From Novosphingobium sp. UBA1948 (GTDB lineage Bacteria > Pseudomonadota > Alphaproteobacteria > Sphingomonadales > Sphingomonadaceae): a stretch of 13,923 nucleotides of DNA. Positions 1 to 6,841 of the stretch are shown here, piece after piece. Within the stretch, counting starts at the first letter, position 1, and every line of letters begins with the position of its first letter. Where the stretch lies: contig DDES01000002.1 in assembly GCA_002336765.1 (NCBI GenBank), positions 1-13,923 on the forward strand, in the 5' to 3' direction. The translations under genes were made by a program, and so were the position numbers. A model generated the notes under the pieces. It saw nothing but the letters and a program-made list of their open reading frames with translations, was not told the DNA's origin and made no database searches.

Positions 1-110
1 AGATCGCCGAACTCAACATCGGCCACTATCTGATTGGCGAGGCGGTGTTTGTCGGGCTGGAGCCTGCGGTGCGGCGGATGCGCGATCTGATGGACGCGGC
101 GCGGGGCTAG
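1..110 (+). CDS. pdxJ: Pyridoxine 5'-phosphate synthase, C-terminal end (partial)
   Basis: Only the last 35 codons and the TAG stop are in the window, read in the frame that starts at base 3. The visible peptide contains ELNIGHYLIGEAVFVGL, the strongly conserved C-terminal segment of PdxJ (the last barrel strand and helix, with the GHxLIGEAxFxGL pattern). PdxJ condenses 1-deoxyxylulose 5-phosphate with 3-amino-2-oxopropyl phosphate to make pyridoxine 5'-phosphate in the DXP-dependent vitamin B6 pathway, in the cytoplasm. The stop lies 5 bp before the acpS start. The pdxJ-acpS pair is a classic proteobacterial gene order and supports the call. The 5' end is off the left edge, so nothing can be said of its start or promoter. 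Confidence 0.93.
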   Translation, partial: IAELNIGHYLIGEAVFVGLEPAVRRMRDLMDAARG

Positions 111-115
111 CACAG

Positions 116-514
116 ATGATTGTGGGCCTTGGCACCGACATTGTGAACGTCGCGCGCATCGAGGCTGCGCTGGAGCGTCACAGCGACCGCTTTCTCGCCC
201 GCAGCTTCACCCCCGCCGAGATCGCGCTGGCCGACAGCCGCCCCGCTTGTCGCGCCGCCACGCTGGCCAAGCGCTGGGCCGCCAAGGAAGCCTGCGCCAA
301 GGCTCTGGGCACCGGCATCGGGCGCGGTTTTGGTATGACCGACATCGAGGTGGTGCTCGATGATCTCGGCGCGCCCTCGCTCAAATTGTTGAAAGGCGCG
401 GCAGAAAGGCTTGCCAACCTGACCCCGCACGCGCATCAGGCCCGCGTTCATCTCTCGCTCAGCGATGATCTGCCATGGGCCTGTGCAACCGTTATTATAG
501 AGGCTATAGCCTGA
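116..514 (+). CDS. acpS: Holo-[acyl-carrier-protein] synthase
   Basis: This 132-residue protein transfers 4'-phosphopantetheine from CoA to the serine of apo-ACP, which activates ACP for fatty acid synthesis in the cytoplasm. It has the N-terminal GTDIV motif with the magnesium-binding Asp8, and the second signature KRWAAKEACAKALGTGIG with Glu58. Both match AcpS in position, and the length is normal for the family. The ATG lies 5 bp after the pdxJ stop and is preceded only by a weak purine stretch, so translation is probably coupled. The next gene, lepB, begins 4 bp after this stop. It is very likely the middle of a pdxJ-acpS-lepB operon. I see nothing anomalous. Confidence 0.96.
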   Translation: MIVGLGTDIVNVARIEAALERHSDRFLARSFTPAEIALADSRPACRAATLAKRWAAKEACAKALGTGIGRGFGMTDIEVVLDDLGAPSLKLLKGAAERLANLTPHAHQARVHLSLSDDLPWACATVIIEAIA

Positions 515-518
515 CACC

Positions 519-1421
519 ATGACCGAGCCGCAGATCAGCAACGCTACGGCCAGCGCCACGCCCGCCCCCCGGACCGAGGAGGTCGAGCCGATCAACTGGT
601 GGGCCGAAGCACGTGGCTTGCTGGGCATGCTCCTGTTGGTGGTCATGTTCCACAGCCTTGTAGCGAAGCCTTTCTACATTCCCTCCGCCTCGATGCTGCC
701 CAATCTCTATGTGGGCGATCATCTGGTGGTGTCGAAATACCCCTACGGCTGGAACTGGGCCTCGGCCAGCTTCCATGTGCTGCCGCGCGGCGAATGGCGG
801 GTGGCGCCCAAAGTGCCCGAGTATGGCGATGTGGTGATCGTCGTACCGCGCGGTCGGCCGGGCGAGGACTATATCAAGCGTGTAGTGGCTCTGCCGGGGG
901 ATCGTATCGCGCTGGTGAACGGGCAGATCATCCTCAACGGCCACAAGGTTCCGCAGGCGGTGATCCCGCCGGTGCAGATCCCGCTCGACGCCATCAAGGG
1001 CGACGAAGATCCCTTCCCCTGCGAAGGGCCTGCCTTTACCGGCATGAAACAACGCCTGCCCTCGGGCCGCGACATCTGCGAAATCCCCGCCTATCGCGAA
1101 ACGCTGCCCAATGGCGCGAGTTACACCATCCTCGACCATATGCAGCAGCCCTTTGACACCATGGCCGAGATCCGCGTGCCCGAAGGCCATGTCTTCGTGA
1201 TGGGCGACAACCGCGACCATAGCGCCGACAGCCGCGTGCCGCTCGATGAACGCGGGCTGGGCGGGCCGGTGCCGCTGGCCGACGTGGGCGGGCGCGCCGA
1301 ATTCATAACCCATTCCTTTGACGGCACCGTGGGCTGGAATCCGCTGAGCTGGTTTACGGGCTTGCGTTCGGGCCGTTCATGGCAGACGCTGCGGCCCGTT
1401 CTCGATCCTGCCCGCAAATAG
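519..1421 (+). CDS. lepB: Signal peptidase I
   Basis: This 300-residue leader peptidase cleaves signal peptides from exported proteins at the periplasmic face of the inner membrane. One membrane segment (residues about 33-48) follows a Pro/Thr-rich cytoplasmic N-terminus. The catalytic serine is in PSASM (Ser58). The lysine general base is in DYIKRVVALPGD (Lys120). The late conserved box FVMGDNRDHSADSR is at residues 226-239. Between the last two boxes, at residues about 150-215, lies an insert relative to minimal Gram-positive enzymes. It holds two cysteines (168 and 187) that could form a periplasmic disulfide (inference). The ATG lies 4 bp after the acpS stop. The next gene starts 7 bp after this stop. 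In many alphaproteobacteria rnc and era follow lepB, but here they do not. Confidence 0.95.
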   Translation: MTEPQISNATASATPAPRTEEVEPINWWAEARGLLGMLLLVVMFHSLVAKPFYIPSASMLPNLYVGDHLVVSKYPYGWNWASASFHVLPRGEWRVAPKVPEYGDVVIVVPRGRPGEDYIKRVVALPGDRIALVNGQIILNGHKVPQAVIPPVQIPLDAIKGDEDPFPCEGPAFTGMKQRLPSGRDICEIPAYRETLPNGASYTILDHMQQPFDTMAEIRVPEGHVFVMGDNRDHSADSRVPLDERGLGGPVPLADVGGRAEFITHSFDGTVGWNPLSWFTGLRSGRSWQTLRPVLDPARK

Positions 1422-1428
1422 GAAATCC

Positions 1429-2586
1429 GTGCCCGATCCCACCCCGCCCGCTGCCGAAGCCCCGCCCCCCGAAACGGGCGTGTCCGGCAAGGCGCCCCCC
1501 AGACGCAAGCCTGCCAAGCTGCGCGCCGCGCGCGCCAGCGGCCCAACCGATATCCATGACCCGATGGTGCGGCAGGAGGCCAAAAAGGCGCTGATCTGGC
1601 TGGGGATCGCCGGCCTGATGGGCCTGAGCGTGGTGCTCGCGGAGCCCTTGCTGATCGTGTTTGGCGGCATGGTGTTTGGCGCACTGATCGATGGCGGCGC
1701 GAGGCTGCTGGGCAAGGTTCTGCCGGTCGGGCGGGTGTGGCGCGTGACGATTGTGCTGATCGGCTCGGTGGTGTTTTCGCTTTGGTTTGTCACCTATGCG
1801 GGCACCCATATTGCCGATCAGGCCGCCGCTCTGCCCGCCACTTTGCAGGCGCAGGCGATGAAATTGCTGCATTGGGCCGAAGCGCATCGCATCGTCACGC
1901 TCAACACCCGCATGATCCAGAGCCTGACCGAACAGGCGATCATCGGCGTGGGCCAGTTATCGGGTTATGTCGGCGGGGTGATCGGCGGGATGACCACGCT
2001 GTTCCTGATCCTGGTGCTGGGTATCTATTTCGCGATCGACCCGCGCCCCTATCAACGCGGCCTTGCATGGATGCTGCCGCGCGAAAGCCGTCCGTTCTTC
2101 GAGGATCTGTTCACCCATATGGGCCTCACCATGCGCCGCCTGCTGTTCGGGCGGCTGATCGGCATGGTGGTGGAAGGGGTGACCATCGCGGTGGCCTTGC
2201 GGGTCTATAATGTGCCGATGGCGGCATTGCTCGGCCTTATCGCGGGGGCCTTGGCCTTTCTGCCCAATATCGGCGCCGCCATTTCGGGTATCATCATGGT
2301 GCTGGTCGGCTTTTCGGGCGGACTGGATATGGGGCTCTGGTGCATCGGTGTGTGGGCGGTGGTGCTGTTTATCGACGGCAATATCATCGTGCCCATCGTC
2401 GCCAAGAAAAGCGCCGATCTGGCCCCTGCGCTGGTGCTGGCGATGCAGTTGATCATGGGTACCCTGTTCGGCCTGCTGGGGCTGGTGCTGGCCGATCCGA
2501 TGCTGGCCATGCTCAAGGTCTCGCTCGAACGGCTGGCGGTGCGTTCGGGCAAACATGACCTGCCTGCGCCGCAGGATCCGGCATGA
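1429..2586 (+). CDS. AI-2E family transporter (PerM/TqsA-like permease)
   Basis: This 385-residue inner-membrane protein belongs to the AI-2E transporter / PerM superfamily. The first 45 residues are proline- and basic-rich and probably cytoplasmic. Hydrophobic segments follow at about 54-90 (probably two), 104-124, 177-203, 240-260, 264-296, 303-325 and 336-362, which fits the seven to eight helices of the family. The loop at 205-240 carries the usual amphipathic region, and FIDGNIIVPIV (314-324) matches the conserved C-terminal motif. Members have been linked to autoinducer-2 export or ion antiport, so the substrate here cannot be told from sequence. The GTG start is chosen because an AGGA sequence at 1420-1423, overlapping the lepB stop, lies 5 bp upstream. 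Its TGA is followed one base later by the next ATG. Confidence 0.9.
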   Translation: MPDPTPPAAEAPPPETGVSGKAPPRRKPAKLRAARASGPTDIHDPMVRQEAKKALIWLGIAGLMGLSVVLAEPLLIVFGGMVFGALIDGGARLLGKVLPVGRVWRVTIVLIGSVVFSLWFVTYAGTHIADQAAALPATLQAQAMKLLHWAEAHRIVTLNTRMIQSLTEQAIIGVGQLSGYVGGVIGGMTTLFLILVLGIYFAIDPRPYQRGLAWMLPRESRPFFEDLFTHMGLTMRRLLFGRLIGMVVEGVTIAVALRVYNVPMAALLGLIAGALAFLPNIGAAISGIIMVLVGFSGGLDMGLWCIGVWAVVLFIDGNIIVPIVAKKSADLAPALVLAMQLIMGTLFGLLGLVLADPMLAMLKVSLERLAVRSGKHDLPAPQDPA

Positions 2587-2587
2587 C

Positions 2588-3721
2588 ATGCGCCGCAAGA
2601 TCCTCATCGCACTCGCCGTCGCGGTGGTGCTGGTGATCACCGGAGTCGGCGTAGCCAGCTATTGGGCCAAGGAGCTCTCCACCTTCGCGCTGGTCCCCGC
2701 CAAGCGGTTCACCATGCCGCGCCGGTTGCAGGGCGATGCCTATGACCATACGGCCTTCTGGTATTCGCAAGGGGCGGGCCATGCGCTCGATCCCTCGCGC
2801 TGGCAGCCCTCGGGTGTGGATGCACCCGCACCGCTCGAGGCTGCGGTGTTTTTCATTCATCCGACCAGTTCCTTCGAACGCAGCCACTGGAACACCCCGC
2901 TCGAGGATATCGGGGCCAATGCCTATGCGCAGACCTTCCTGCGCGGATTGGCCACGCCCTTTGCCGGCGCGCGCGAAATCTGGGCACCGCGCTACCGGCA
3001 GGCGACGTTCGGTGCCTTTCTGACCGACGGGCCGGAAGGCGAGGCCGCGCTGGCGGCGGCCTATCGCGATGTGCTGATGGCGTTCGACGCCTTTATCCGC
3101 CATGCCGATCCGGCGAGGCCGATCATTCTGGCCGGTCATTCGCAGGGCGCCTACCACCTGCTTCGCCTGCTGCGTGATCGCGTGGCAGGGCAGGATCCGG
3201 CGCATCAGGCTGTGGCGAAACGGATCGTGGCCGCCTATGTGGTGGGCTGGCCGGTCAGCCTTGCCCATGATCTGCCCGCGCTGGGCCTGCCCGCCTGCAC
3301 CACGGCAGACCAGACCGGCTGTATCCTGAGCTGGCAGAGTTTCGCCGCCCCCGCCGACACCACCACCGTGCGCGAGGCCTATGCCCGTTTGACGCGGCTT
3401 GATGGCCGGAAAGGCGGCGGAACGCCCTTCCTCTGCGTCAACCCACTCACCGGCACACAGGGCGCCACCGCGCCTGCCAGCGCGAACGCAGGCACGCTGG
3501 TGCCCGATATGACGCTCACCGGCGCCAGCGTGGTGAAGGGGCTGACGGGCGCCAGTTGTTCGCCCGATGGCTTCCTGCTGCTTGACCATGCCCCGCGTAT
3601 GGGGGCGCTGGTGATGCCGGGTGGCAATTACCACGTTTACGACATCCCGCTGTTCTGGTCCGCTGTGCGCGCCGATGCCCTGCGCCGCACCGCCGCCTAT
3701 CACGCCAAGCCCGCCCGATGA
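2588..3721 (+). CDS. DUF3089 domain-containing alpha/beta hydrolase, membrane-anchored
   Basis: This protein has 377 residues from the chosen ATG, which sits one base after the permease stop. An upstream in-frame ATG at 2555 would overlap the permease by 32 bp and add a charged stretch before the membrane segment, so the later start is preferred. A hydrophobic segment at residues about 5-24 follows MRRK, giving a signal anchor or uncleaved signal. The rest resembles DUF3089. The nucleophile elbow is AGHSQG (Ser185), and VFFIHPTSS (residues about 88-96) is the usual early strand of the fold. A late conserved NYHVYDIPLFW segment may supply the catalytic histidine. It is probably a periplasmic esterase- or lipase-like enzyme, but the substrate is unknown. 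The stop overlaps the ruvX start as ATGA. Confidence 0.85.
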   Translation: MRRKILIALAVAVVLVITGVGVASYWAKELSTFALVPAKRFTMPRRLQGDAYDHTAFWYSQGAGHALDPSRWQPSGVDAPAPLEAAVFFIHPTSSFERSHWNTPLEDIGANAYAQTFLRGLATPFAGAREIWAPRYRQATFGAFLTDGPEGEAALAAAYRDVLMAFDAFIRHADPARPIILAGHSQGAYHLLRLLRDRVAGQDPAHQAVAKRIVAAYVVGWPVSLAHDLPALGLPACTTADQTGCILSWQSFAAPADTTTVREAYARLTRLDGRKGGGTPFLCVNPLTGTQGATAPASANAGTLVPDMTLTGASVVKGLTGASCSPDGFLLLDHAPRMGALVMPGGNYHVYDIPLFWSAVRADALRRTAAYHAKPAR

Positions 3722-4197
3722 GCCTGCAGATCACCACCGCCGCGCTCGAGATGCGCGACTGGCTGCCCGATGGTGGCGGGCTGATCGGGCTGGATCTGGG
3801 AACGCAGACCATCGGCACCGCCTTTGCCGATCCCGACTGGCGCATCGCCTCGCCCGGCAAGACCATCGCGCGCGGCAAGTTCGGTGTGGACAAGGAGCAA
3901 ATCGCCGCCCTGATCGCCGAGCGCGGCTGCAAGGGCATCGTCCTCGGCTTGCCGCTCAATATGGACGGCAGCGAAGGGCCACGCGCGCAATCGGCCAGAG
4001 CCTATGCCCGCAACCTTGCCGTGCTGGATCTGCCGATCCTGTTGTGGGACGAACGCTGGAGCACCACCAGCGCCGAGCGTGGCCTGATCGAGCAGGACAT
4101 GAGCCGCGCCAAGCGCAAGACCCGCATCGACAGCGCGGCGGCGGCGGTGATCCTGCAGGCGGCCTGTGATGCGCTGGCGGGCGGGATGCGGTGGTGA
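3718..4197 (+). CDS. ruvX: Putative pre-16S rRNA nuclease / Holliday junction resolvase-like protein RuvX (YqgF)
   Basis: This 159-residue protein has the RNase H-like fold of the YqgF/RuvX family. The signature acidic residues are in GLDLGTQTIG (Asp26), LLWDERWST (Asp111-Glu112) and the C-terminal RKTRIDSAAAAVIL segment (Asp138). GIVLGLPLNMDGSEGPRA, at about 73-90, is the conserved central motif. In Escherichia coli this family finishes the 5' end of 16S rRNA, and a role in Holliday junction resolution has also been proposed. The ATG overlaps the preceding stop, and its own TGA shares one base with the next ATG, so translational coupling on both sides is likely. A 20-residue N-terminal extension precedes the first strand, and its role is unclear. 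Confidence 0.93.
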   Translation: MSLQITTAALEMRDWLPDGGGLIGLDLGTQTIGTAFADPDWRIASPGKTIARGKFGVDKEQIAALIAERGCKGIVLGLPLNMDGSEGPRAQSARAYARNLAVLDLPILLWDERWSTTSAERGLIEQDMSRAKRKTRIDSAAAAVILQAACDALAGGMRW

Positions 4198-4712
4198 TGC
4201 AGCCGGATAGCGCGACGCCGCCCATCGTGGAAACGCCGGAAGGGACATATCTGGTCGGCCCGCGCGAGACGCTGGCCTATTACGATTCACAATCACTCGA
4301 TTTGCCGCTGGCCCTCACCCCGCTTGCGGCATGGAACCTGCTGATGGAGCGGCCCTTACCCTTGCTGAAAACGGCATTTTGGCTGCGCGATGCCATTTCC
4401 GCGAGATTCGGGGTGAAAAAGATCGGCGGCTTCACTGGACGGCGGCGGGATCACGTGGCGGTGGGCGACCATCTTGATTTCTTTCTGGTGGAAGGCGTGT
4501 TTCCCGAAGCCCTGCTGCTCACGGAACGCGACCGGCATCTCGATGTGATGACCTGTGTCTCGGTGAAGAACCGGCGATTGACGATCACGTCATCGGTCAT
4601 GGTCCACAACTGGTTCGGGCGGCTCTACATGCTCCCCGTCGGCCCCGCGCACAAGCTGATCGTTCATACCATGCTCGCACGCTTGCAGCGATCCCTGCTA
4701 TCAGCTCCGTAA
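4197..4712 (+). CDS. DUF2867 domain-containing protein
   Basis: This 171-residue protein is similar to the DUF2867 family, recognised from the pattern of an N-terminal segment with a conserved aromatic YYDSQ, a central basic GRRRDHVAVGDHLDFF stretch, and the C-terminal HNWFGRLYMLPVGPAHKLIV box. There is no signal peptide or clear membrane segment. The family has no established biochemical function. Some members are fused to NAD(P)-binding domains, and others are stand-alone like this one. The ATG at 4197 shares a base with the ruvX stop. Two in-frame GTG codons just upstream (4191 and 4194) are possible alternatives. It is the last gene of the plus-strand block, and its 3' end overlaps the convergent minus-strand gene by 12 bp. 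Confidence 0.8.
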   Translation: MQPDSATPPIVETPEGTYLVGPRETLAYYDSQSLDLPLALTPLAAWNLLMERPLPLLKTAFWLRDAISARFGVKKIGGFTGRRRDHVAVGDHLDFFLVEGVFPEALLLTERDRHLDVMTCVSVKNRRLTITSSVMVHNWFGRLYMLPVGPAHKLIVHTMLARLQRSLLSAP

Positions 4713-5597
4713 GGCCTTGCGCCGCGCCTTGGCTTCCATTGCCACCATCCGGCTGCCCCCCGCCTCGGCCCGCGCCCACAGCGCATCACGCCCCGCTTCA
4801 TCCGCCACGCTGGCCAGCGCGTCCAGAGCATGCAGCCTCATCCGGTCTGAGGGATGGCTGGCGGCGAAACATTCGGCCAGATCGGCCGCCTCATCCCCGC
4901 CCAGCCCGACCGCGATGCGCAGGAAAGCCTCGCTGGCGCCATGGGCCAATTGGCCGGTGACAAGCCCCTTGTCGGTGTCAAACCGGTACTGATCCAGCCA
5001 GCCCTGTGCCCCGCCCGTATGCAGGATGTTGACCGAGACCGAGAGCGCATCGGCCGGAATCTGCGCGTGAATGTCGACATGGGCGCGGTAGAATTGCAAC
5101 TGCCCCTCGGCTAGCCGGTGGCGGCCCATCGGCTTCAGAGCCACCGGCTCGCCAGTATAGCCCGCGATAGCCTCATAGTCCGCCTCATAATAGTCGCTCC
5201 AATAGCCCGGCCCGAAATAGCCGATGGTCAGGAAGTCGAAATTATGGTCATGCGGCAGGCCATAGACAAAGGCCGCGCTGCCGCTGGCGCGCATCATTGG
5301 TTCGTTGGGCGATGGCCAAAGATTGGCGCGCAGCAGGCAGTCGGTGCCCGCGCGGCCCAGCATGATCGCTTGCGGACCATAGGCATTCTCGTCGGTCGTA
5401 TCGTCGTTGCGGGCTTTCAACTCGTCGAGAATGATGTCGCCCAGAAAATCGCGGTTATTGCCGAGGCGCCGCAACACCAACGCGGCGGCCTCGACGCTCT
5501 CGGCCTCGCGCGGTTTGAATCCGCTGGTGGCCAAAGTCTCGCTGGCCTCGGCAAGGCTGATCGCGGCATCGTCGGCAATGTCGAGATAGCAAGGCAT
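4701..5597 (-). CDS. Cupin-like / HEAT-like protein of unknown function (protein B of the peptide unit)
   Basis: This 298-residue protein belongs to no family I recognise with confidence. Residues 1-70 are helical and rich in Ala and Leu. Residues about 75-195 look like a beta-rich, cupin-like core: MLGRAG at 79-84, then LPHDHNFDFLTIGYFGPGY at 114-132, a tyrosine/acid-rich YYEADYE, and RAHVDIHAQ at 171-179. His116, His118, His173 and His177 are plausible metal ligands (inference). After a WLDQYRFD strand, residues 215-298 are short repeated Ala/Leu helices like a HEAT or armadillo tail. There is no signal peptide, so it should be cytoplasmic. The start shares one base (TGATG) with the stop of the upstream gene, which encodes a shorter-motif relative. 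Together they follow the small peptide gene. A metal-dependent peptide-modifying oxygenase is one possibility, but this is unproven. Confidence 0.85.
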   Translation of the reverse strand: MPCYLDIADDAAISLAEASETLATSGFKPREAESVEAAALVLRRLGNNRDFLGDIILDELKARNDDTTDENAYGPQAIMLGRAGTDCLLRANLWPSPNEPMMRASGSAAFVYGLPHDHNFDFLTIGYFGPGYWSDYYEADYEAIAGYTGEPVALKPMGRHRLAEGQLQFYRAHVDIHAQIPADALSVSVNILHTGGAQGWLDQYRFDTDKGLVTGQLAHGASEAFLRIAVGLGGDEAADLAECFAASHPSDRMRLHALDALASVADEAGRDALWARAEAGGSRMVAMEAKARRKALRS

Positions 5598-6559
5598 CAG
5601 GCGATCTCTGCAAGCGCGGGATATTGGGCCAGCAATTGCGCCTTGAGCGCGGCGGCGGGCGCGGCCAGCGGATCATCCACCCGTTCAGTCACTTGCGCCA
5701 GCGCGGCAAAGCCACGCGCGCTGTCCAGCCCCAGCCCCTCCCGCAAGGCTTGCCAACGCAGATCGGCCGCGCAATCCTCGCGCGCGATCGCGGCGAGCAC
5801 AGGTACGGCATCCTTGCGCTCCATCCGGCCCAACAGGTTGATCATCAAGGCATGGCGACTCTCGCGCATTACGCCCGCCGCGCGATGCAGCAACCGGCCG
5901 CTGGCCAGATCAACCTCATGCGCCACCCCGCCATGACGCGGGCGTCGTTGCAGGCGTAGCACCACCAGACAGCCTTCAACCGACAGGAGATGCAGCACCT
6001 GGGTCGCGCCATCGCGGCTGATCCGCGTGCCAGCGCCCAGTTCCATGTTTTCGCGCCGCAGGGTCACGGTTTGCGCACCGGATTGATCGCAGCGGATGCT
6101 GTCCGCCCGCGCACGCCCCGCGAGTACCAGTTCGTGGCTCTCCAGCGGGGCGAAAGTGGCCGAGCTTGGCGGCTTCATGGCCGCTAGGCCAGCGCCATCC
6201 GTAGCCACCAGCGCCAGCGTCGTTTCGCCCGCGCGGCCCAGCAGCAGGCTGGATGTGACGCCATTGGTAAAATGCCGCAGCGGCACATGGCCCAAAACCG
6301 CCTCGCGCAGGCCATCGATCAAGGCAGCGATCAGCGCATCCACCCATGCGCGCGCGCCATGGCCAGCCATCAGCGCGGCCAATGCAGGGCATTGCGCCAG
6401 CGCCACGCCATGATCGGCAAAACGCTCCAGATCGGCCATGATGGCCGTTGTGGCAGGCGCCTCGCTCCAACGCGCCCACGCATGGCCAAGCACCTTTTGT
6501 GCGTCGCGCTGCGGAGTGTCGTCACCCCGCAGCGCCGAGATATCAGGGGCGAGCCGCAT
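5597..6559 (-). CDS. Paralogue-like protein without the metal motif (protein A of the peptide unit)
   Basis: This 320-residue, predicted cytoplasmic protein is not recognised as a named family. Residues 1-90 are helical. Residues about 95-205 are beta-rich, with SSLLLGRAGETTLALVATDG at 103-122 and SHELVLAG at 141-148. They run parallel to the MLGRAG and HNFDFLTIG stretches of the downstream gene product. Residues 215-320 form a helical, HEAT-like tail with LRWQALREGLGLDSARG, which parallels MRLHALDALASVADEAG downstream. The HxH pair of the partner is absent here, so this copy may be a non-catalytic subunit or specificity partner (inference). The ATG lies 19 bp after the stop of the peptide gene. 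A purine-rich AGGG at about 6569-6572 lies upstream. Its stop overlaps the next start by one base, so the two are surely co-translated. Confidence 0.83.
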   Translation of the reverse strand: MRLAPDISALRGDDTPQRDAQKVLGHAWARWSEAPATTAIMADLERFADHGVALAQCPALAALMAGHGARAWVDALIAALIDGLREAVLGHVPLRHFTNGVTSSLLLGRAGETTLALVATDGAGLAAMKPPSSATFAPLESHELVLAGRARADSIRCDQSGAQTVTLRRENMELGAGTRISRDGATQVLHLLSVEGCLVVLRLQRRPRHGGVAHEVDLASGRLLHRAAGVMRESRHALMINLLGRMERKDAVPVLAAIAREDCAADLRWQALREGLGLDSARGFAALAQVTERVDDPLAAPAAALKAQLLAQYPALAEIA

Positions 6560-6578
6560 GGGCCTTAACCCTGCAAAC

Positions 6579-6731
6579 TCACTTTTCGTAGAGATCGTAG
6601 AGAAAGACCATCAGCACGATCATCGTGTCATCAGCCCGCACCGTGGGCGAATCGCCGAACTGGCTGCCGAACACGCCGGTGGCTTCGGGAAGATCGGGCA
6701 GGGCGAGAGCGTCGATTTTGGGCAGTTCCAT
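6579..6731 (-). CDS. Small acidic peptide gene (50 residues), candidate modified-peptide precursor
   Basis: This 50-residue product begins MELPKIDALALPDLPEATG. It is strongly acidic (nine Asp/Glu against three Lys/Arg) and ends in a hydrophobic stretch, TMIVLMVFLYDLYEK. It has no cysteine and no classical signal peptide. The start at 6731 is preferred to a longer in-frame ATG at 6827, because AGGAG (bases 6739-6743 on the minus strand) lies 7 bp upstream. The longer form would also read through the promoter region. It leads two cupin-like/HEAT-like genes, with only 19 bp to the next start. The short acidic first half with a LPDLPEATGVFGS segment and a distinct tail resembles the leader-plus-core layout of ribosomally made, modified peptides. 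That is inference from layout only. An alternative is a small regulatory or membrane-active peptide. Confidence 0.72.
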   Translation of the reverse strand: MELPKIDALALPDLPEATGVFGSQFGDSPTVRADDTMIVLMVFLYDLYEK

Positions 6732-6738
6732 GAAGGGT

Positions 6739-6743
6739 CTCCT
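6739..6743 (-). promoter_or_regulatory. Shine-Dalgarno site of the small peptide gene
   Basis: AGGAG is read on the minus strand, 7 bp before the ATG at 6731. It is one of the few good ribosome binding sites in a window where most genes use coupled starts, and it fixes the peptide at 50 rather than 82 residues. Confidence 0.7.
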
Positions 6744-6806
6744 GGCGGTGAGAGAGCACGGGTTGCGCTCGATACGTAAAATCACGTGACCGCCAGCGGA
6801 ACGCCA

Positions 6807-6836
6807 ATTAAAATCCTTTAATTTCAATTATTTCAA
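6807..6836 (-). promoter_or_regulatory. Candidate sigma70-type promoter of the peptide unit
   Basis: On the minus strand TTGAAA (6836-6831) and TTTAAT (6812-6807) are separated by 18 bp. Each matches the sigma70 consensus at five of six bases. Transcription would start near base 6800, giving a leader of about 70 nt. The -35 copy is part of a direct repeat of ATTTCAAT (6821-6828 and 6830-6837). An inverted repeat AATTAAA/TTTAATT (6806-6823) overlaps the spacer and -10, so a repressor or activator could bind here. The tract is far richer in A+T than the surrounding DNA. Confidence 0.42.
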
Positions 6837-6841
6837 TACTG

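Noticed and set aside
2513..3703. Minus-strand open frame opposite the DUF3089 gene (396 codons)
   Set aside because: The plus-strand frame has a membrane anchor, GHSQG nucleophile and coupled starts on both sides. The antisense product has no family features.
6782..6789. TCACGTGA palindrome as a specific transcription factor site
   Set aside because: An 8-bp palindrome alone does not identify a regulator, and no second copy is seen in the spacer.
6579..6827. Longer 82-residue version of the small peptide starting at 6827
   Set aside because: The extra 32 codons run through the AT-rich promoter tract and its repeats, whereas the start at 6731 has a good AGGAG site 7 bp upstream.
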